A stretch of 27,046 nt of DNA, taken from positions 1 to 27,046 of the forward strand of contig JAUYJH010000072.1 of assembly GCA_030688705.1 (NCBI GenBank), in the 5' to 3' direction. The notes under the pieces were generated by a model. The model saw nothing but the letters and a program-made list of their open reading frames with translations. It was not told the DNA's origin and made no database searches. The DNA is from Deltaproteobacteria bacterium. GTDB lineage: Bacteria; UBA10199; SPLOWO2-01-44-7. This document shows, one piece after another, positions 21,878 through 27,046 of this stretch (position 1 is the first letter of the stretch; each line of letters begins with the position of its first letter). The translations under genes were made by a program, and so were the position numbers.

Positions 21878-23365
21878 TTATTTCACCGCCACCAGCCATG
21901 TACCGGAGGATTGCTGGATCATACCCAAAATATTTGAAGGGAACAACCCCAGAAGGGCCACACATAAAAACGCAATCCAAATGACAACCATAACCGGCCG
22001 TGGTGACCAATAAGTAGCCGCACCTTTTTGGTCAACAGCGAGGGCCTCTTTTGTAAAATACATCGCCACAACGGGGCCCAGATAATAATAGACCGAGATC
22101 ACGCTGTTGATCACGGCGATCACAACCAGCCCGATTTGGCCCACATGCACCGCCTGCAGAAAAAGGTAATATTTTCCGAAAAAGCCGATCGTCGGGGGAA
22201 TACCAGCCAAAGAGATCAAAAAGAGGGTCAGCGCAAATCCCAAAAAGGGCTTTTTATACCCCAAACCGGTCAAATCAGAAATCTGCACCTCTTCTTTATC
22301 GGTGGTCAGGGCAATCAACACGGCAAAGGCGCCGATCGTCATCAAAATATAAGCCAACAAATAAAATCCGACACTCGCCGTCACGCCGCTGTTGTTTTCA
22401 TGAAACGCCACAAGGGGAATCAAAAGATAGCCGGCGTGGGCGATGGAAGAATAGGCCAGCATCCGCTTCAGGTTTCTCTGGAGGAGTGCCGAGATATTGC
22501 CGACCGACATCGTTAAAACCGCCGCGATCCAGACAATTTTACCAAAAAGCTCCGGCTCCCACTGAAAGAGGGCCCAAACCGCCCGAAGAATCACCGCAAA
22601 CCCGGCCGCCTTGACGGCGGTGGCCATCCACGCGGTGACAACCAAAGGGGAGCCTTCATAAACATCCGGCGCCCAAAAATGAAACGGCGCCGCCGCCACC
22701 TTAAAGCCGAGCCCCACGGCAACCAACCCCAAGCCCAGCATTAAATAGAGGCGCGTATCCCCCGCGGCGAGTTCCATTCCTTTTTGGTGCAGCACCATAA
22801 AATCGGTTGTCCCGCTGGCGCCGTAAACAAAGGCAATTCCCAAAAGCAGAAACGAACTGGCAAAGGCGCCGACCAAGAAGTATTTCAAGGAGGCCTCGAT
22901 CGAAAAAATATTGGTGCGATGAAAACCGGCCAAAATGTAAAGAGAGACCGACATGATCTCTAACCCCAAAAAAATCACCATCAGGTCGCTTCCTGCCGCC
23001 ATGCACCCCATCCCAAAGACGCAAAATAAAATCAGGGCATAAAATTCGGGGCGATTGATGCCGAATGTTTCCAAAAAATGATACGACAAGAGAATCACCA
23101 AAATAGCGGCGATCAAAAACAAAATGACGAAAAAATAACTGATTTTATCGAACAAAAGAGAGCCGATGACCGTTTCTTTAGCCCCCATCCAGTATTGGCA
23201 AGCGAGCCATAAAGATATAAAAAGACTGGCAAGTGAAATGCCAAAAGAGAATCGGTGATGGTTTTTTAGAAAGGGGCATATCAAAAGAATCAAAAGCCCC
23301 GCGGCCAGGGGAATCCCCCAAGGCGAAATGAGACCGGCAAATTGGAGCCAATTGATGTTGATCAT
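21878..23365 (-). CDS. nuoN: NADH-quinone oxidoreductase subunit N
   Basis: This 495-residue antiporter-like membrane subunit of complex I has about 14 transmembrane helices. It is one of three proton channels in the membrane arm. The conserved Glu of the fifth helix is at residue 136 (GLEIMSVSLYILAGF). The conserved Lys-bearing stretch is seen in FHFWAPDVYEGSP (preceded by GFKVAAAP) and in the NLKRMLAYSSIAHAGY loop. The start ATG overlaps the nuoM stop (TAATG), giving translational coupling. It is the last gene of the nuo run, followed by a 16-bp perfect hairpin and a repeat. Length is typical. Confidence 0.96.
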   Translation of the reverse strand: MININWLQFAGLISPWGIPLAAGLLILLICPFLKNHHRFSFGISLASLFISLWLACQYWMGAKETVIGSLLFDKISYFFVILFLIAAILVILLSYHFLETFGINRPEFYALILFCVFGMGCMAAGSDLMVIFLGLEIMSVSLYILAGFHRTNIFSIEASLKYFLVGAFASSFLLLGIAFVYGASGTTDFMVLHQKGMELAAGDTRLYLMLGLGLVAVGLGFKVAAAPFHFWAPDVYEGSPLVVTAWMATAVKAAGFAVILRAVWALFQWEPELFGKIVWIAAVLTMSVGNISALLQRNLKRMLAYSSIAHAGYLLIPLVAFHENNSGVTASVGFYLLAYILMTIGAFAVLIALTTDKEEVQISDLTGLGYKKPFLGFALTLFLISLAGIPPTIGFFGKYYLFLQAVHVGQIGLVVIAVINSVISVYYYLGPVVAMYFTKEALAVDQKGAATYWSPRPVMVVIWIAFLCVALLGLFPSNILGMIQQSSGTWLVAVK

Positions 23366-24843
23366 TATCTTTTCACCAATTTCACAAAATTCTCTGTCGA
23401 AAGACTCATCATTTTAATCAGCGGTTTGGGATAAACACCAATGCCGATCATCGCCGCAATCAGCGGCACCAGCACCAAAACCTCGCGCAAACCCAAATCG
23501 AGAATTTTTCTGTTTTCTTCATGCTTGATGGGGCCAAAAAAAACCCGTTCCACCAGCCAGAGCATATAGACCGCGCTTAAAATAACCCCCAAAACGGCAA
23601 CAGAGGCAAAGGCCGGCTTGGTCTGAAAAGCGCCGACCAAAACCAAAAATTCACCGACAAAATTATTAAGGCCCGGAAGCCCTATGGAAGAGAGGGTCAC
23701 AAATAAAAAGATGGCAGAATAAAGAGGCACTGTTTTGGCAATACCGCCATAGGCCTCTATCTGGCGCGTATGACGGCGGAAATAGAGCATCCCGACAAGC
23801 AAGAAGAGGGCCCCGGTTGAAAGCCCGTGGTTGATCATCTGTAAAACCGCCCCCTCCACCCCCTTTTGATCGAGCGCAAAAAGCCCCAGCATCACAAAAC
23901 CCAAATGGGCCACCGACGAATAAGCAACCAAGCGCTTGATATCCTTCTGCACCATGGCCACCAAAGAACCGTAAATAATCCCCACCACCGCCAGCGTCAG
24001 AATATACGGGGTAAAATAAGCCGAGGCCTCCGGAAAAAGGGGCATCGCGAAACGATAAAAACCATAGGTCCCCATCTTGAGCAAAACACCGGCCAAAACC
24101 ACGCTCCCGCCGGTCGGTGCTTCGGTGTGGGCATCGGGGAGCCAGGTGTGCAATGGAAAAATCGGCACCTTGATGGCAAAAGCCAGCGCAAAAGCCAAAA
24201 AAAGCCAGAATTGTTCATTGGCGGTGAAAGGAGTGATAAGCCACTGGACATAATTAAAACTCTCCCCCGATTTGAAATAGCCGTACAAAATGGCGATGAG
24301 CATCAAAACCGAGCCGGCCATGGTGTAAATAAAAAACTTAAAGGCGGCCATGATTTTGCGGCCCGATCCCCAAACGCCGATCAAAAAATACATCGGGATC
24401 AGCATGATCTCCCAAAAGACATAAAAGAGGAAAAAATCGAGGGAAGCAAAAGTCCCGACCATGCCGGTCTGCAAAAGAAGCATCAAAAAGTGATACTCCT
24501 TCACTTTCGTGCCGATCTCCCGCCATGACGATAAAATGACAATCGGCATCAAAAAGTTGGTGAGTAAAATAAGCAGAAAGCTGACCCCATCGACACCCAA
24601 ACGGTATTCAATGTTGAACGCGGGAACCCAAGGGATGACCTCTTGAAAAACAAAATCGGTCTTGACCTGAAAATGGGCAAAGGCCCACAAATTAACGGCA
24701 AAGGTTACCAGTGTGGTCCCCAACGCCAAGGCCCGGATGGAATTATGTTCTTCTTTGGGAAACAAAAGGGTGAGCAGGGCCCCCGCCGTCGGTATAAAAA
24801 CCAACAACGTCAAAAAATGGTTTTGAATCCAGTCGATGAGCAT
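23365..24843 (-). CDS. nuoM: NADH-quinone oxidoreductase subunit M
   Basis: This 492-residue proton-channel subunit of the complex I membrane arm has about 14 helices. The essential Glu145 lies in FYVFWEIMLIPMYFLIG. Lys and His residues of the half-channels are in FAIKVPIFPLHTWLPDAHTEAP. The loop KDIKRLVAYSSVAHLGFVMLG is the family signature. It follows nuoL after 3 bp and overlaps nuoN by 1 bp, the standard L-M-N order. Nothing is missing. Confidence 0.96.
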   Translation of the reverse strand: MLIDWIQNHFLTLLVFIPTAGALLTLLFPKEEHNSIRALALGTTLVTFAVNLWAFAHFQVKTDFVFQEVIPWVPAFNIEYRLGVDGVSFLLILLTNFLMPIVILSSWREIGTKVKEYHFLMLLLQTGMVGTFASLDFFLFYVFWEIMLIPMYFLIGVWGSGRKIMAAFKFFIYTMAGSVLMLIAILYGYFKSGESFNYVQWLITPFTANEQFWLFLAFALAFAIKVPIFPLHTWLPDAHTEAPTGGSVVLAGVLLKMGTYGFYRFAMPLFPEASAYFTPYILTLAVVGIIYGSLVAMVQKDIKRLVAYSSVAHLGFVMLGLFALDQKGVEGAVLQMINHGLSTGALFLLVGMLYFRRHTRQIEAYGGIAKTVPLYSAIFLFVTLSSIGLPGLNNFVGEFLVLVGAFQTKPAFASVAVLGVILSAVYMLWLVERVFFGPIKHEENRKILDLGLREVLVLVPLIAAMIGIGVYPKPLIKMMSLSTENFVKLVKR

Positions 24844-24846
24844 AAA

Positions 24847-26844
24847 TTAAAAAACATACCTCCAAATCAGCAAAATCGCGCCGATGACGAAAAATAAAAG
24901 ATACTGTTGTACCACGCCGGTCTGCAGGGCGGTGATGCAGCGGTTCCAAAAAAGAACCACCTGCCCTGTCCCCATGACGCCGTATTTGTCGATCACCTTT
25001 TCATCGACAAACCCCCACAAGACATTTCTCGAAACAAAAAGAAGCGGGCGGACAATCGCAAAATCGTAGAGTTCATCAATCCAGTATTTATTGACCAAAA
25101 GTTCATAGACATAATGAAAACGGGCGGCCACCTTCTCCGGCCAGTCTTTCCGTTGCGCGTAAATCACACTCGCCAAAATGGCAAAATGCAAGGCCCACAA
25201 AACAGAGACCACCGCCAAAATAATTTCTCCGGCATGGGATTCTCCCATCCCCTCATGGACTAGCGTTTTGCCAAAGACCCCGGAGAGCCAATGATGAAGA
25301 TGGTTGGAGCCGCCCAACGCCTCTGGAATCCCAATCCAACCCCCAACGACCGACAAAAAACCCAAAATCAGCAAAACCGAAGCCATCGATGGGGGCGACT
25401 CATGCACCTTCATCCATTTGGAGGTCCCCATCTGCGGATCGCCGAAGAAAGTGAGGCCCACCATTCGGAACATATAAAACGCGGTCATCCCGGCCCCTAA
25501 AAACCCGATCAACCACAAAAGGGTATGGCCGCCGTGAAAGGCCTGCCATAAAATTTCGTCCTTGCTGAAAAACCCGGACAAAGGGGCAATGCCGGAAATT
25601 GCCGCGGCGCCGATCACAAAAGTCCACGCGGTAATCGGCATTTTTTCTTTGAGGCCGCCGTAATTTCTGATGTCTTGTTCCCCATGCATTCCATGAATCA
25701 CAGAACCGGCCCCCAAAAAGAGAAGGGCCTTAAAAAAGGCGTGGGTCATTAAATGAAAAATGGCCCCGCTAAAGGCCCCAACCCCCAACCCTAAAAACAT
25801 ATAGCCCAATTGCGAAATGGTTGAATAAGCCAAAATCTTTTTGATGTCGTTTTGTGTCAGGGCGATCGTCGCCGCGAAAATGGCGGTCAAAGCTCCGGTC
25901 CAGGCGACCACCATCATGGTTGTGGGCGACAAAACATACAAAAAGTTGAGCCGAGCGATCATATAAATGCCGGCGGTCACCATGGTTGCGGCATGGATCA
26001 AGGCGGAGACCGGCGTGGGCCCGGCCATCGCATCGGGGAGCCAGACATACAAAGGAATCTGCGCCGACTTGCCGCACGCCCCCACAAATAAAAGAAGGCA
26101 GATCGGAGTGGCATAGGGCAAAAGATAGGCCGAATATTGGTGGATCACCTCGAAGCTGAAAAACCGCCAGCCATGATCGACCGCCGAAAGATTGGCCCCC
26201 GCCAAAGTTGTGTAGATCAAAAACATCCCCAAAAGAAAACCGGCATCGCCGATGCGGTTCACAATAAATGCCTTTTTACCGGCCGCCGCTTTCTCCTGAT
26301 CTTCAAACCAAAAACCGATCAAAAGATAAGAACATAGGCCCACCCCTTCCCAGCCGACAAAAAGCAAAACGAGATTATCGGCCAGCACCAGCAACAACAT
26401 AAAAAATAAAAAGAGATTCAAATAAGAAAAATAGCGCGTATAGCCTTTGTCGTGCCCCATGTAGCCCATCGAATAGAGATGGATGAGAGAGCCAACACCG
26501 GTGACGATTAAGCCCATCACCAAAGAGAGTTGATCGAATTTAAGGCCGATATCAACGATGAGGGTTTTATCCAAAATCCATTGAAAGAGAGGGCCGGTGA
26601 GCATGGTCGGTTGTTGGGGCTCCGGAAAACCGATGAGGGTCAGAAAAATAATGAATGTAAAAAGAAAAGAGAGGATCGGCATGCCGCAGCCGATGGCGCT
26701 TGTTAACGGATGCAAAGTCTCTTTGCCAAAACGGGCTGCCACAAGAGAGCGCAAGCCGTTGACGGTTGCCCCGGCCAAGGGAAATGCAACGATGAGCCAC
26801 GCAATCGTCTGCGGGGAGATGTATTTATATATGAAATCTAACAT
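24847..26844 (-). CDS. nuoL: NADH-quinone oxidoreductase subunit L
   Basis: This 665-residue distal proton-channel subunit has about 15-16 helices plus the long lateral C-terminal helix that braces the membrane arm. Glu166 in FVGWEGVGLCSYLLIGFW, the segment NRIGDAGFLLG, the channel motif SAQIPLYVWLPDAMAGPTPVSALIHAATMV and the TQNDIKKILAYSTISQLGYM loop are diagnostic. It is slightly longer than E. coli NuoL (613). The leader to nuoK (139 bp) is filled by repeats, so coupling to nuoK is looser than between L, M and N. No strong ribosome-binding site is visible before the ATG. Confidence 0.96.
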   Translation of the reverse strand: MLDFIYKYISPQTIAWLIVAFPLAGATVNGLRSLVAARFGKETLHPLTSAIGCGMPILSFLFTFIIFLTLIGFPEPQQPTMLTGPLFQWILDKTLIVDIGLKFDQLSLVMGLIVTGVGSLIHLYSMGYMGHDKGYTRYFSYLNLFLFFMLLLVLADNLVLLFVGWEGVGLCSYLLIGFWFEDQEKAAAGKKAFIVNRIGDAGFLLGMFLIYTTLAGANLSAVDHGWRFFSFEVIHQYSAYLLPYATPICLLLFVGACGKSAQIPLYVWLPDAMAGPTPVSALIHAATMVTAGIYMIARLNFLYVLSPTTMMVVAWTGALTAIFAATIALTQNDIKKILAYSTISQLGYMFLGLGVGAFSGAIFHLMTHAFFKALLFLGAGSVIHGMHGEQDIRNYGGLKEKMPITAWTFVIGAAAISGIAPLSGFFSKDEILWQAFHGGHTLLWLIGFLGAGMTAFYMFRMVGLTFFGDPQMGTSKWMKVHESPPSMASVLLILGFLSVVGGWIGIPEALGGSNHLHHWLSGVFGKTLVHEGMGESHAGEIILAVVSVLWALHFAILASVIYAQRKDWPEKVAARFHYVYELLVNKYWIDELYDFAIVRPLLFVSRNVLWGFVDEKVIDKYGVMGTGQVVLFWNRCITALQTGVVQQYLLFFVIGAILLIWRYVF

Positions 26845-26863
26845 AACTTTCGTTTTTGCTCTG

Positions 26864-26980
26864 CCATCCTGAGTGCTTTGTCATCCTGAGTGCTTTGTCA
26901 TCCTGAGCGCTTTGTCATCCTGAGCGGAGCGAAGGATCCCGATATAACCGGGATTCTTCGCCTGCGGCTCAGAATGACAA
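26864..26980. repeat. 17-bp tandem array fused to a GTCATCCTGAGCGGAGCG repeat between nuoK and nuoL
   Basis: Units YCATCCTGAGYGCTTTG run at 26864-26880, 26881-26897 and 26898-26914. The fourth unit (26915-26931) continues as TCATCCTGAGCGGAGCG and pairs with CTTCGCCTGCGGCTCAGAATGACAA-type sequence to 26980 across the palindrome ATCCCGATATAACCGGGAT. The array appears to be built by repeated duplication of the left end of the REP-like repeat. Confidence 0.85.
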
Positions 26981-26983
26981 CTA

Positions 26984-27046
26984 TCATCCTTTCAACTCCT
27001 TCACCTCATCCACATACAACGTCGGCTTGTTTCTAAATAACGCGAC
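26984..27046 (-). CDS. nuoK: NADH-quinone oxidoreductase subunit K, C-terminal fragment
   Basis: The last 20 residues and TGA stop of a gene continue past the window edge. ALFRNKPTLYVDEVKELKG matches the usual NuoK end, where a helix exits with an Arg-rich turn and then a TLxVDExxxLKG tail. NuoK is a small three-helix subunit at the base of the complex I membrane arm. Its position just upstream of nuoL fits the canonical K-L-M-N order. Confidence 0.8.
   Translation of the reverse strand, partial: VALFRNKPTLYVDEVKELKG

Noticed and set aside
23866..24528. 220-codon plus-strand frame opposite nuoM
   Set aside because: It is antisense to a strongly conserved complex I gene; its His/Lys/Gln-rich composition is typical of a shadow of hydrophobic codons.
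26864..26931. CRISPR array
   Set aside because: The 17-bp units are directly adjacent with no spacers and no cas genes are present, so this is a simple tandem repeat.

Overview
The window comes from a Gram-negative (diderm) bacterium. It encodes a peptidoglycan recycling ligase, a TamB/Omp85 outer-membrane assembly pair, two beta-barrel porins with C-terminal Phe, and proton-pumping complex I. The gene content suits a deltaproteobacteria-grade or otherwise uncultured lineage, but nothing here fixes a taxon. Most genes are conserved housekeeping genes. The unusual part is the density of small non-coding repeats: REP-like palindromes, MITE-like elements with terminal inverted repeats, A+T-rich foldbacks and short tandem words. 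Several of these have become part of coding sequences.

Layout. (1) 1-794: the tail of an EamA-type transporter converges on, and overlaps, a queuosine-precursor transporter (yhhQ). (2) 865-8272: a tightly coupled cell-envelope operon, mpl > tamB > Omp85 protein with seven POTRA-like repeats. Junctions are 4-bp ATGA overlaps. (3) 8273-9533: a repeat island (two MITE-like elements, two foldbacks) around a lone GbsR/MarR-type regulator. (4) 9534-13073 (minus): two tandem OmpL-like porin paralogues separated by a strong terminator. The second is followed after 1 bp by a CDP-alcohol phosphatidyltransferase. (5) 13361-16840: a single-domain response regulator, a RidA-like protein and a methyltransferase (minus), leucyl aminopeptidase pepA (plus), and a small unknown ORF (minus). 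(6) 16841-20652: a 171-bp MITE inserted at the tmk start codon, then tmk > holB > metG. (7) 20653-21715: a structured intergenic region that may encode a small RNA on the minus strand, and an unrecognised protein with the same acidic motif at both ends. (8) 21878-27046 (minus): the distal part of a complex I operon, nuoK(partial)-nuoL-nuoM-nuoN, with a repeat array between nuoK and nuoL.

How the genes fit together. Mpl salvages murein tripeptide. TamB and the Omp85 protein would move lipid or protein to the outer membrane. The porins are clients of that outer-membrane machinery, and the phosphatidyltransferase supplies a phospholipid head-group step. NuoK/L/M/N are membrane-arm subunits of NADH:quinone oxidoreductase. 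tmk-holB-metG is a familiar nucleotide/replication/translation cluster.

I found no convincing new enzymatic or defence system. The strongest unusual signals are: signal peptides and gene ends written by repeat DNA; a MITE whose 9-bp target duplication contains the tmk start codon; several genes without a Shine-Dalgarno site that have a TTGAC-like box about 36 nt upstream of the start codon, suggesting leaderless transcripts; the seven-POTRA Omp85; and the structured region at 20653-20907.
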